Shown here: positions 12,227 to 23,333 of the stretch, one piece after another
Position numbering within the stretch: position 1 is the first letter of the stretch
Layout of the letters: every line of letters starts with the position of its first letter
Source: Citrus sinensis
Lineage: Eukaryota; Streptophyta; Magnoliopsida; Sapindales; Rutaceae
Direction of reading: 5' to 3'
Assembly: GCF_022201045.2 (NCBI RefSeq)
Contig: NC_068562.1
Span: forward strand, 6,926,001-6,990,000
DNA length: 64,000 nt
The notes under the pieces: model-generated
Database searches by the model: none
What the model was told of the DNA's origin: nothing
The model's input: only the letters and a program-made list of their open reading frames with translations
Made by a program: the position numbers and the translations under genes

Positions 12227-12558
12227 ACCACTCGGGCAGTAGCCCGAGTGGCCAGGGCTGCTGCCCTACAACTTGGAGGGCAGCAGTTCGAACCCCCACA
12301 AAAATATTGTGGGAGTATTTATTTTTTTAATTAATTTAAGTGAAGGTAGTCTTTTTTCTTACTCATGAGTAAGGAGTAGACATCCTTCGAATATTTATGA
12401 GGGTTAAAATCTGGAGCTCTGGATTAAAATCTGGGCAGAGCTCTATTAGCATTGATGTCAGTTGGTCCCAGTAATAGTCTGATTTGTAAATATCAGTAAT
12501 AATCTCATGTATATGAGTTGTAATCTGAGCAATAGTCTCGTGTAATAAAAAAAAAAAA
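12227..12558 (+). mobile_element. tRNA-derived SINE with target-site duplication
   Basis: Near the 5' end, GTAGCCCGAGTGG (12239-12251) fits a Pol III A box and AGTTCGAACCC (12285-12295) fits a B box. The body of about 330 bp ends in a 12-base A tract. The flanks carry AACCTTCTTTAAAA on the left and AACCTTCTTAAAAA on the right, a 14-bp target-site duplication with a single-base slip. Together these make a SINE insertion very likely. It lies about 260 bases upstream of the SurE-like gene, close to its promoter. Confidence 0.85.
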
Positions 12559-12819
12559 CCTTCTTAAAAATAATTATCGATTTTTTTTTAAAAAAAAACT
12601 GTTCCTTCTTCCCCTCTCAATCAATCCAATTTTTCACCCTCCAATCCCAATCACTCTCTCTCTCTCTAAAAGAGTCCCCGTTAGACCCGGTCTATTTTTC
12701 TCTCTTCATCAATCTCTCTTTTTCATTAACACACGCTTCTCTCTCTCTTTAGGGTTTTGTTTTGTCCAATTTCTCTGCTCAAAAAAGCACTTCAATTTGA
12801 AAAAAAAGAAAAGGGAAAC

Positions 12820-15800
12820 ATGACTTCTGTGAGAAACAACTTAATGCCTCCAGGTCTTGTGTCTAACCTGGAACAAGTGCTTTTAAACAAGAAGAAGAAG
12901 AGTAAAGACAATGAAGATGATGGTGATGATGGCACCAGTAAGCAATCAAACGAAGAGGCCAATGAATCAACGGAGCCCTCTACTTCTGATTCGACGGAGA
13001 ATGTTGATAGTTCAAAGCCTGTGCTTTTGGTCACAAATGGGGATGGAATTGAGTCTCCTGGCCTTGTTTATCTTGTTGAAGCTTTGGTTCGTGAAGGGCT
13101 CTACAATGTCCACGTTTGCGCTCCTCAATCGTGGGTTTTGTTTCCTTTTTATTGTTTATTGCCACTTTTTTAAACCAAAGTTTTAGTTTTGGCAAATGGG
13201 TTTTGTTAAAGTTTTTATTTTGGTATCTGTGTATTGTTAAAGTTTTGATATTTTAGTGGGTTTGTTCGTTTCTCTGTCTGTGTTCTCTGTGATTTTTGTA
13301 ATTTGTATGTTGTCGTTTGTTTCTCTTGATTTATTATTTGGGCTCTTGATTTATTATTTGGGTTTGTGGGTGTTATTTAAATAATGATTTTTTCCGTCTT
13401 TCTGTGTTTAGTTGGCTATTCTTTGAATTTTCTTATCTGAGGCAATCTTTTGTATTCAGAATTTCTCGTGTATGGCCATTCGAGTTGTCTTTAGCAGTTT
13501 AGCTGATTATTTATGTATTTTTGTTGTTTTTTTCTCGCTATATTTTGATTGACTTTTCTTATCTGGGTATATTGTGTTTCTGAATTGACTTTGATTTGTA
13601 GGTTATTTGAATTTTGGGAGTCTTTTCTGATTTGCTACTTTGTGAATGAACTGCTTTAGGGACAAATCAGTGTCAGGTCATTCTGTGACACTCCGAGAAA
13701 CGATTGCTGTAAGTTCTGCTGAAATTAATGGTGCCACAGCGTATGAAGTTTCAGGTATGGCTTCAAATTTACTATCTGTTTCACTCGAAGCTTTTCTTTT
13801 GACTGCTTGGTATCATTTTATTCATTTGGAATGTGAAATGATCTTAATTATCATGTATGAGGAATAAACTAAGCTGCATCTAGTAGTTAAAGATTCTTGT
13901 ATGTTCTGTAAGAGGGATATGGCTTATGTGTTTTTTTCTAGAAAATGATGAATTATATCTTGCATTATTGACTGTCATCGGTTATAAACGATGTTTGTAT
14001 TGTTATATGCCTCTAATGTGTAAATCTAATATAATTTAGTCATACTTGTTGATAGTAATACGACCTTTACTAATGGCACTTGTCACTCAGGGACTCCTGT
14101 GGATTGTGTGTCATTAGCACTATCTGGGGCACTATTTTCTTGGTCAAAGCCTTTGCTGGTTAGTAATGATTTCCTGTTATTTGTGATTTTAAATTTAGAT
14201 TTCAACTGTAAGCATTTTTCATAGTCCTCTTGGAATATGATTTTCAGGTAATTAGTGGAATCAACCGAGGTTCAAGCTGTGGTCATCACATGTAAGTTGT
14301 TTCCATGTGCACGTGCCTCTGTTTCATCTTGTTAAGCATCAATGGCATTCAATTCAATACTGCCCTTTCGAATCACTGTTTAGCATGCATAAGTTATTCT
14401 TTTCTTGAACAACTGTTACTCGGTGATATCTGCTTAAAGCTGTCCATGACTTTTTATCGCTTCAAAAGTTCTTCTTAATACTTCTGGCACTTAGTTGTAG
14501 TTTGCAGTTATTCTTATATCTTAAAGAAATTCATCAGGTTCTACTCAGGTGTTGTTGCCGGAGCCAGAGAGGCATTAATTTGTGGTGTACCTTCTCTGTC
14601 CATATCCCTAAACTGGTGGGTTGATCTTTATGTTATATGGAAGTAACTATGATTTTGCTTAATCATCGACAAGTAATTATTGTCTTTTATAGGAAGAAAG
14701 ATGAAAGCCAAGAGAGTGATTTCAAGGATGCAGTCAGTGTCTGTTTACCTTTGATAAATGCTGCTACTAGAGATATTGGAAAGGGAATTTTTCCAAGGAG
14801 TTGCTTGCTCAATGTAGAAATCCCGACATCTCCATTAACCAACAAGGTCTTTCCTTCAAAAGTAGTTTGTGAAGAATATTGATTTTGCAATTTATAAGTT
14901 TCATGTGATACATGGTTGAAGACTGATTTTTGGCAATGGTTTCTGGTAGTATCTTTACATGAATGGAAGAGAGGATAGCAGGTGGAAGTATAATGAACAT
15001 TGGTTGCTTAATATTATAGTCAAGCTGTTCACCAAAGCTCATTAATCTTTGGCTCTGGCCTAAAGCACAACATATTAATTCCTTTCATAAACCCCACTTT
15101 TGAGCTGTCTTTTTTCCTTTTAAATTTCTTTAAACTCATCTTTCTGCACATTAAAGCAATATCATTGCTAGCCTTTGAGAGAATAGTTGTTTTTTTCCTT
15201 CTGTGTTTTATTATGCTTATCTGCAAACAGTCAACCTTTTGCTTAAAATGGTTAATGACCCATAAAATTTTCCTCCTTTTATTGGCCCATTGCCAGTTGC
15301 TTTTGCCTTGCAATGTGATATCCTCCATGTGAATAAAGTGACATGCATCAGTACCCAACTTTTATGTCAGCTTACTTGATGTCATAGCTAAGTTATATTC
15401 TGTACTTTATTTGCTTTGTTGTATTCTCTAAATTTTTCTTTGTTATCAGCTTTTAACCTCACTGTAATATGCATATTATTTATCTTTTGCTTGGCAGGGT
15501 TTCAAATTTACCAAACAAAGCATGTGGAGATCCACTCCTAACTGGCAAGCTGTTTCGGCAAACCGGTATCCTGCTGGACATTTTATGTCTAATCAACAAA
15601 GTCTTGGCCTACAGCTTGCACAGCTTGGCCGAGATGCCTCTGCTGCTGTGAGTACATTACATAATTCTATCCTCTCTCCTTGTTTGTGTTTCATCTAAAT
15701 TGCTTTTTTGTCTAGCATCCATTCTTGGGGTTATACCTTCTTTTACTTGTGCTTAGGGTGCAGCTCGTCGTTTGACCACACAAAAGAAGAGTATGGTGGA

Positions 15801-16327
15801 GATTGAGTCAGTTGGAGCTGCAGGCAAGTCTGATACTGGCCGTGTCAAGAAGTACTTTAGACTAGAGGTAAATAAAATTTCTGCAGTCTTGTATTTAGTA
15901 ATTGCATATGTACGGACATTAATCTGCTGGTTCTCAGTTATTTTCTCAAGTACTGCCAACTTTGTTTCTCTTTCACGGAAGAATCTATAGTTTTACACAG
16001 CTATGAACTGAGTTAGCCATGGGTTTTTTGCAGTTTCTGGACAAGGAGCAGGAAGATACCGATGAGGACCTGGATTTCAGAGCACTGGAAAACGGATTTG
16101 TAAGTCAACGGCATAAAAGAGCTTTTCCTGCTAATCCTTTGTCGTTCTTAGAAATCAGTTGATTCAGTACAAAGTTTGATGAAGCAAACTTGATTTCTTC
16201 TGTATTTTAGGTGTCAATTACTCCTCTACCACTTCATTCACATACCGAGTCAGAAACACTAGCAGCTGCATCAGAATGGGTCTCTGCTGCACTTCTTGGT
16301 GATACAGAAAGCTCGACACAATCATAA
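12820..16327 (+). CDS. SurE-like phosphatase / 5'-nucleotidase
   Basis: Ten exons (12820-13130, 13660-13754, 14091-14158, 14248-14291, 14538-14615, 14693-14846, 15498-15647, 15757-15867, 16034-16099, 16211-16327) join in phase to give 397 residues. After a Lys- and acidic-rich N-terminus of about 65 residues comes PVLLVTNGDGIESPGLVYLV (about 67-86), the SurE nucleotide-phosphatase signature. VHVCAPQSDKSVSGHSVTLR, SGTPVDCVSLAL, ISGINRGSSCGHHMFYSGVV and AGAREALICGVPSLSISL follow in family order. The bacterial metal pair is DD; here it is G74-D75, which I believe is usual in plant members. SurE enzymes dephosphorylate nucleoside monophosphates; the plant substrate is unknown to me. An in-frame upstream start at 12757 exists, but 12820 is preferred because MTSVRNNLMPPGLVSNLEQV resembles other plant N-termini. 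The leader at 12655-12750 is CT-rich. Confidence 0.92.
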
Positions 16328-16755
16328 TCAGTGGCTTTGTACACATTTTCGGAAGCAATTCTCTTAATTCAATCATCAAAATTTGTTGAGTTTCTTTTTT
16401 CTTTTATTTTGTATTATTACCATTTTCTTTTTCTCTTTTGGCTTCCAATATTGGTGGCGTTGGGTGGTGGGTTTGTTTCTCTTAGTTGATGATCATGAAT
16501 CATGATGATACCAAATGTAATTGGAAACAGCAGGGTCCAAAATTTGTATGACCTTGTGATTTATTCTGTATCTTACTGATGTTTGCTTAATTATCTTTTC
16601 ATTTTTGTTCTTTTTTGAGTGATCTCCATAATTAATCAGGAACCAAAATATCGAGTTTGTTAATCTTTTAATTTAATAGTATTTTGTGAATTATTGGCTT
16701 CCATCTTACAAGAAAATAATCCTGCAATGAAAGATCATTATTTTAATATTAAATT

Positions 16756-17893
16756 GAGAAAATATTCACCGTCCACCTGATTTTATCTATTTTTTTAAAA
16801 ATATATAAATTTTAATTTTTTTGGCTGCATTCTACTTAAACTTATTATTTTTTCACATTTCCACCTATGTTCGCAAACCGTTAAGACGTTGCCGGCATCA
16901 TAAGGATAAAATGATAATTTCAATTGGGCTTCAAAAACGACGTCGTTTAAGATCTGTAATAAGAAAAAAAAAAGGAAAAAGAGGCATAGTGGCACCCGCA
17001 CCAGCACATCAAGCAATGAAAACGGCCATAGTTTATTCCCCACAAATGAAAACAGCCACAGTTTATTGACGGTTTGCAGACAAAGAGAAGAGAAACAAAA
17101 CGAGTGAGAACAATTCACCGCCAAACTTCATAACAAAAAGGTGTCCACCGTGGGCGAATCAACGGCCGCGATTGGAGGCCGCCAAGTGGAGAGAGATCAA
17201 ACGGACAAAAAAAAAAACAACAGAAACAGAAAACAAAAATAAACATACGCGGGTTTGCCTTTCTCTAACTAATCTCTTCAACACGAATTTCCTCTCCTGG
17301 TTACCCAGACCTCTCTCCTCAATTCCTATTGGAATTGCGGCCTTCCTCGGAGAAGATATTTTTTTTAACCTAACGCGAACCAGCCCCCGGAGCTCCTTGA
17401 CAGAGGAGCATTTCCGTGACTCGGAGCTCTCTCCATTCTATTCAATGGACTATTTGCTAAAGTTCAAAGGCCAAGCTCGAATAGGAACGAATGGATCTTA
17501 CCTGACCAACCTTGACCTCTTCTCTCAAAAAAGACGCAGTGTGAGCAAGTCGATCAAAGTCAGAGCGAGGAGGGACGAAGTCAAAATGAAAATCTCAGAA
17601 GAAGAAAGAATAAGCGAATTTGTTTCTGTATTTGGAATTAGAGGTTTCTTCGGCTTGGCTTGGAAGGCGCGTGAAAGGGGAGACTTATTATCTTCTCAAA
17701 AAAAAAAAAAAAATTTTTATTGTCGGGGTTAAAAAGTAATTTAGATAAAATTTTGTTAATTTTATTGACGATTTGTAGACGGAGGTGGAAATACGAAAGA
17801 ATTTATAAATTTAGGTGAAGTGCAGTTAAAAAAATTAGGATATGTGTATTTTAAAAAGATGGATAAAATTAAGTGGACGGTGAATATTTTTAT
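16756..17893. mobile_element. Non-autonomous Mutator-like element (MULE) with long TIRs
   Basis: The left end GAGAAAATATTCACCGTCCA and the reverse complement of the right end, ATAAAAATATTCACCGTCCA, stay alignable for about 130 bases. Both arms contain TATTTCCACCT-like and TCTACAAATCG-like blocks near their inner ends. Directly outside lie identical 9-bp copies of TATTAAATT (16747-16755 and 17894-17902), the duplication length of MULEs. Total length is 1138 bp. No transposase is present; the interior is GC-richer than the flanks and contains a 186-codon ORF. A short internal repeat (GAAAACGGCCATAGTTTATT / GAAAACAGCCACAGTTTATT) lies near 17018-17066, and AAACGACGTCGTTT near 16935. Confidence 0.88.
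17172..17732 (+). CDS. ORF of unknown function inside the MULE (possible captured fragment)
   Basis: A 186-codon ORF fills much of the MULE interior. The protein is basic, starts MEAAKWREIKRTKKKTTETE, has a central part around SSLTEEHFRDSELSPFYSMD and ends in a Lys run from a genomic A tract that is followed by the stop. I recognise no domain. It may be an acquired host fragment as in Pack-MULEs, or an open frame by chance. The poly-Lys tail and lack of any family motif argue for caution. Confidence 0.25.
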   Translation: MEAAKWREIKRTKKKTTETENKNKHTRVCLSLTNLFNTNFLSWLPRPLSSIPIGIAAFLGEDIFFNLTRTSPRSSLTEEHFRDSELSPFYSMDYLLKFKGQARIGTNGSYLTNLDLFSQKRRSVSKSIKVRARRDEVKMKISEEERISEFVSVFGIRGFFGLAWKARERGDLLSSQKKKKNFYCRG

Positions 17894-18216
17894 TATTAAA
17901 TTTAATGTTGCAATGTACAGCTTACCAGAATAAAATTTTCATAAATAAAAAAGTTTTTGTTAGAAGAATTATAACATTAAATTCTATATATCTTAAAATT
18001 AAAAAAATTATAATTATAATAAATATATCATTAAAACAATCTATGTATATTTAATATATCTGATGTATCATTTTATTTTCTTAGAAAAAAATTATATATA
18101 TTGTAAAACTGATGTGTCGCTTAATTTCCTTTTATAATAATAAAAAAAGAAATTCTGTAAATGCACAGCAAAGTGTGAACTAACACTATTAAGAAGACTC
18201 TGTATTGAAGCTCTAG

Positions 18217-18226
18217 GCTAGGGTTT
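18217..18226. promoter_or_regulatory. telo-box upstream of bL34m
   Basis: GCTAGGGTTT, the reverse complement of the telo-box AAACCCTA, lies about 50 bases before the start codon. Telo-boxes are typical of plant ribosomal-protein promoters, which agrees with the gene that follows. Confidence 0.55.
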
Positions 18227-18272
18227 ATCAAAACGACGACAGTGGACAGACCATTTTCTCTAGCAAACGTCC

Positions 18273-20692
18273 ATGGCGACCAAAACCCTAATCCGAACGG
18301 GAGCGTCTCTGCTGAACCGACTTGTATCTTCAAAACCAAACACATTACTCGTTCATCAAAGTAACACGGCCCATCACCATCAATTCCCTTCTCTCTCCAA
18401 AATCCAAACTTCACTTTATCTTCCCTCCAGCAGCGACTCCGTTTCGCTCACTAGAGTCGCCTCTCAAGGATTCTTGTACCCCTCTGGCCTTCCTTCTCTC
18501 GAATTCTACTTACCCAATGGTATTTTTTTCTCTGTCATTTCTATTCTCTGTTTATTTGTTTGTGCTTCTAAAGTTTTGATTTTGATCAATTTTTTTTTCG
18601 TTTTAATGTTTTTTTGGTATTATGTAGTTTTGTCGATTGATCATTCTTTATGTTGATTATATATGTACTAATATCTTTTTGTAAGTGGTTATTTTGGCTA
18701 CAAATTGAAAATTTTATTATGTCATTTGCCTTTTACTACATTGTTTAAAATTGGTATGTAGTGTTTCTGCTCTATATATTTGATCCCTGATATTATCATG
18801 CTGTCACAGTATATGATTGTACCTGGTATTTCATAATTGGGATTTGGCATTGTGTTTTCTGTTGATCGGATTCTCAAAACATTAGCTCTAGCTTCTTTGT
18901 TCATGCAGTTAGGTTGTGTTGATGGTTTTAGCAGGAACCAAAAGCAATATGTTATTTAATTGCAGATATGGCTTTTGTTTCTCAATAGGTATGCTTTCTT
19001 GCGGCTGTAGGTGCCTTAGAATTGGATTGCATTTAGGTTCTATGTATGTTGGTAAAAAATGATGATTATTATGAATTAATCATTGATCCATTCCCTTTAT
19101 ATATGAGATTCTCGTCTGACTGATGTCTCCTAATATGACATATATATTCTTAAGGGCTTTTGGTTTTTCAACTTATTGACTTAATTTCAATCAGTTAAGT
19201 TATTAAGTCTGTTTTTTTTTCACTTTGTTGAAAATTTTCAGTCATTAAGTTATTAAGCTAATTTTTTTAGCTTTTTGATTAATTTAAAAAGTCTGAATAA
19301 TTCATTAAAAGATATTATCCAAAATATCATTATCTAATTAATTAATTTTCATTTATACCTAAATAAAATTTCATAATTAACATTATGATCCATCTCTATA
19401 ACTTATGATAATGTACTGATAGATTATTATTATTTTTATCTTTTTGTTTTCTTCATTTTTTTTATAAATATTTTTCATATAAAAACATCATCAACTACAA
19501 TAAAATTGATTAACATATATTAATTAAGAATATCAAAGGATTGTATTCAATTGAAGTTAATTTATGTTATGACAATATATTATCTTATTTATATTTTTTG
19601 ATATGTTTATTATTTGTTTCACATTTATAATTTGTAAGGGCACAAATGTAAAAATACTAGTTTCTAGACTTTGTAAGTTAAAAAAAAAAAACTTAATATT
19701 TATTTTTAGCAATTCAGTGGGAAAAAAAAAAAAAAAACATATCATTTAGATTTAGATATTCGACTCTATTCAGAATCCAAACTAATTCAAGTCTATTCAG
19801 ATTCCAAATGAAAAACAAACTCAACCTTAGTCTTGAAACCATTTGATCTCTAATTTGATGTGATCGGGTCTGTTATTTTGGGATTTGCTTTTTCAACAAT
19901 TGTGTGTGGATGGACATTTAATAATTCGCTGAAGACATCAAGGGAGAAATCTTTTAGTATTTTGCTTAAAACAATTGCAATTCACTGCTGCTTGATTTTG
20001 CTGGAGAAAATAGGTCTGCTACCTATCAATTGCTGCTGGGTTTTTTTCTTACCTTTTATGTGCTTTACTCTTTCATTCTTTCAGCTGTAAAAAGTTGGAG
20101 AGGATTGGTCAATGGTGTTATCTTGGATTCCATTAACCTGTGTTCTCTTTTATGTTTGCATCACTGAAAATATGTTTCTTTCTGCAGGAAATTTATCAGA
20201 TGAGCCAATGCTCTTGTTTCCCAAAAGGACATTCCAGCCTAGCACCATCAGGCGAAAGAGGAATCATGGATTCTTTGCTCGGTACATCTCTTTCTCTTTC
20301 TCTTCTCTAATTAATATTCAATGACAATTTAAGAACTTGGAATATGAAACAAACCTCACTTTCTCCCTTTCTTGAGTTATGGTTTTTACTAGAATGAAGT
20401 CTTTAATTGCCTCCAGTTTTAGGGTGGCAATTTTTTATTTCTGGGATGCGTAAGTTGAATTAACGTTTGCATGCAGTTCTGATATCTTGGAAATAGGATA
20501 GTGACCTGTTCCTGGTTGGATGCCCTTGCTAGTGAATTTCTCTTCTCATTTTTGCTTTTTGGATGAACATGTAGAGCTTCGTGGACTTGTGTAATTAACT
20601 TACTTTTCTACATGAGCAGCAAGGCAACCAAGGGTGGGCGAAGAGTCATTGCTAGAAGAATAGCGAAGGGTCGGTCAAGAATTACTGCATAG
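18273..20692 (+). CDS. Mitochondrial large-subunit ribosomal protein bL34m (nuclear gene)
   Basis: Exons 18273-18519, 20188-20281 and 20620-20692 give 137 residues. The C-terminal 45 residues read KRTFQPSTIRRKRNHGFFAR, KATKGGRRVIARRIAKGRSR and ITA, the complete bL34 family. The first 80 residues are Ser-, Leu- and Arg-rich with few acids, beginning MATKTLIRTGASLLNRLVSS, as expected of a mitochondrial presequence. bL34 binds 23S-type rRNA in the large subunit. The last acceptor is a tandem site, GAGCAG: use of the second gives ARKATKGG, of the first gives ARSKATKGG. The second fits the family better. Intron 1 is 1.67 kb and probably contains a MITE. Confidence 0.93.
19155..19828. mobile_element. 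Candidate hAT-type MITE in bL34m intron 1
   Basis: The left end TAAGGGCTTTTGGTTTTTCA and the reverse complement of the right end, TAAGGTTGAGTTTGTTTTTC, are similar in the pattern seen at hAT MITE ends. The left subterminal region has repeated TTATTGACTTAA-like and GTTATTAAG words and the right has paired ATTCAGA words. I could not pair an 8-bp target-site duplication, so this is only a candidate. Confidence 0.4.
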
Positions 20693-22029
20693 TAACTCCA
20701 CTTATGGCAAGTTGATATAATCGGAATCAAGACTAGGACCTGCCTGTATGTGATGGTAGGGTTAAGTGAATTGGAGACACATTTGCCGGCTATCCCGACA
20801 CCTCAAATGATCTTGAAATGCAGTTGGAATGACAGGGCTTTTGGACATTGTTTTGTTCACTTAAAAGATTGTTCTTTCTATACACATGCATGCAGGGATA
20901 TCTTATTACTTGGAATGTCTTGCTTTTTTCTGTAGTTTGAATTAGCTATGAAATTTAGTTGTATTCCATGATCTGCTTCAGAACTTCAATGCAAGAGCAA
21001 ATAACCGATGCTCTAGTCGGGTTGAAACGGCGTTAGAGAGCAACCTTTTTTTCTTCCAGCCAACCTCATGCACATTTTTCTGCTGATGCATATTTTTCTA
21101 CTGATGGGCAGATAAAAGAACAATGTTGTTGAGTTTATAGCGATTTTCATTTTTAATTGAAATAGTCATGACAGCATAATCACATCAGGGAAGTCACCCG
21201 TGGTATGGGCTGCTGAGTAGATTGGCGGCTTCAGAAACAGAGCAAACGCTATGCTGCCAATTCTGATGGGTGAATTTCCGCAACATGATCAGTATTTGAA
21301 ATGAGTTCTTTTGGGTCAAAATATTGGAGTCTTGAGGTCCCAAAGCCCAAAAAATCTCTGAACTTATGCACTTTGCCTGGAGCCTTCGTTACAACCCGAA
21401 ACCCAATTAGTTAAATCATCTTCTAAAAGACTCGTCTCGAACTATGATAGCACAAGTGGAAATTTAATTTATGTGAAAACTTCAAGTGCATAGAGTAGTT
21501 GGTAGAGGTCTTGGGGATTTAATCCGGTTAATTTCAAGGTCGAAGGTAAATAGTAGAAAAAGACAAGAAGGCCTTTTCATTCTTTTGCAGTTGAAAGCAA
21601 ATGAAAATAGCTGCACCACAAACTTCGTTTCATCTTTTCATATGAAGTATGTGTCCCTTATTCATATCGAAACTAGCCTAAGCTACTCATTATCATGCAA
21701 TAACCGCCGATTGACTGCATTTGTAAGGAGGGTGTGAATCATCTCAAGAAAAGTCATTATCAGGAGACTAAGCGAGAGAGTGACTTACATTCTTAAGCCT
21801 TGACAAGTGAGTCATGAATTTTTGTCAGGTCAACGATTACGAGAGAATATCTTACTGAAAAGAGGGAGTAAAATTATGCATGTAAGAGGTAACTAGTTCA
21901 TCAGTGACATACGTACAAATATTATTTGTAAAACCGTTTGGGTTCTGCTACAACATAGGAAATATTGTTCAAGAGGAATTAAAGTTTTATCATAGACGTT
22001 GTAGGATTAATTCACCTGTTCACCATTGA
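20693..22029. other. 3' flank of bL34m and intergenic DNA
   Basis: The first few hundred bases are probably the bL34m 3' untranslated region. Around 21490 GTAGTTGGTAGAGG resembles a Pol III A box but no good B box, A tail or duplication was found. Nothing else is supported. Confidence 0.5.
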
Positions 22030-22037
22030 ATTGTTTC

Positions 22038-22764
22038 TAGGGATGGCAATGGGGAGGGGAGGGGAGGGGACCAATCTCCCCGTACCTATCCCTGATATTT
22101 TGTGTATGCCCCCATCCCCGTTCGTCAGAATTGCTTAAGAGAATCCCCATCCCCTCCCCAAATAATAGCAGGGGATCCCCGAATAATTAATATATTTTTT
22201 TGTTTTCGATTTTGAGTTAATTATATTAAAATAAAAAATTCAAATAAAAGTAAAATTCGAAATATATCTTACATTAACATTGATCCATTACAAAAGTCAC
22301 ATGCAAAAGACAAATTATCAAAATAATTATCTTTCTCAATTTTCATAATCCTACAATAAAAAGAAAAAGAATTTACTTTTATATCGACAATAAAATAAAT
22401 GAAATAAATGTAGATGCTTAATTAATATTTTTAATAAAACAAAATATTTGGGTTAATAGAATTTACCCGGCTTTTTTAATGTTCTAAATAAAAATTTAAG
22501 ACTTTAATTAGTTGATTAGGCCTAAAAGTTTAATAATATAAATATTTTGATATTTTTTATTTTTACCAATATTTATAATTTTATAATATAATTCAAATTT
22601 TATTATTTATTTACTAGTAATTTTAAAAAATTAAAATAAAATTAAAAATTAAAATAGAGGAAATGGGGAATGGATGGGGATTCCACCTCATCCCCGTCCC
22701 TTCCCTGAATAAAAAATTGGGTAAAAAATTTTTTCCCTCCCCGTGAGGATTTTTGTCATCCCTA
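22038..22764. mobile_element. hAT-type MITE with 8-bp target-site duplication and G-rich ends
   Basis: The ends are TAGGGATGGCAATGGGGAGG and, in reverse complement, TAGGGATGACAAAAATCCTC. They are flanked by identical 8-bp copies of ATTGTTTC (22030-22037 and 22765-22772), the hAT length. The 727-bp element has GC-rich ends (runs of GGGG/CCCC) and a very AT-rich middle without coding potential. GGGGAGGGGAGGGGAGGGG at 22051-22069 is a perfect G-quadruplex pattern. A sibling lies at 42264-42946. Confidence 0.88.
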
Positions 22765-22772
22765 ATTGTTTC

Positions 22773-23333
22773 AGCTTCAGCATGTTTAACTATGGAGTTT
22801 TGAAATTAAATTTAATTGGCGATAAAAAAAATTAGTAAAAATCATCCTATTTAATGTCATCCCTCTAAGAACACTGGACGTTATCCTTCCCGTAAGGCCA
22901 TCAAAAGTTCAAATGTATATAAACCTTTTACTGTGTACTGGATTATATTATTGTTAACTGGGGAGAGAGAGAGAGATAAAAAACTGAGGCACTAAGGAAC
23001 AGAAAGGGGAAAAGAAAAAGAAGACATAAGGTATCAATTAACTACTGAAATATTAAGGAGTACTTCATCACAACAGAATTAATAAATGAAAGCACACAAG
23101 ATGTATATTCTCATTTCTCAATTTTCAGAGACATCTGAAAGAACCTAGCAACACATTATTTTATGGAACATTAAAAAGCATCACTCACTGAAGCACCCGA
23201 ACTAGCAACCACCTAGGTCTTCCAATATAAGTTGCACTTACCATCTTAATTATATTTATATGCATAATTCAAGAAATAAATGCTCTATATTGACTGAATA
23301 GTACCTAGAACTTTTCAATGAAGTATCATATCT
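22773..23333. other. Intergenic / 3' flank of the MYB gene
   Basis: A short spacer that should contain the 3' untranslated region of the minus-strand MYB gene. I see no gene in it. Confidence 0.5.

Noticed and set aside
21490-21560. tRNA- or SINE-like A-box sequence
   Set aside because: No convincing B box, A tail or target-site duplication nearby.
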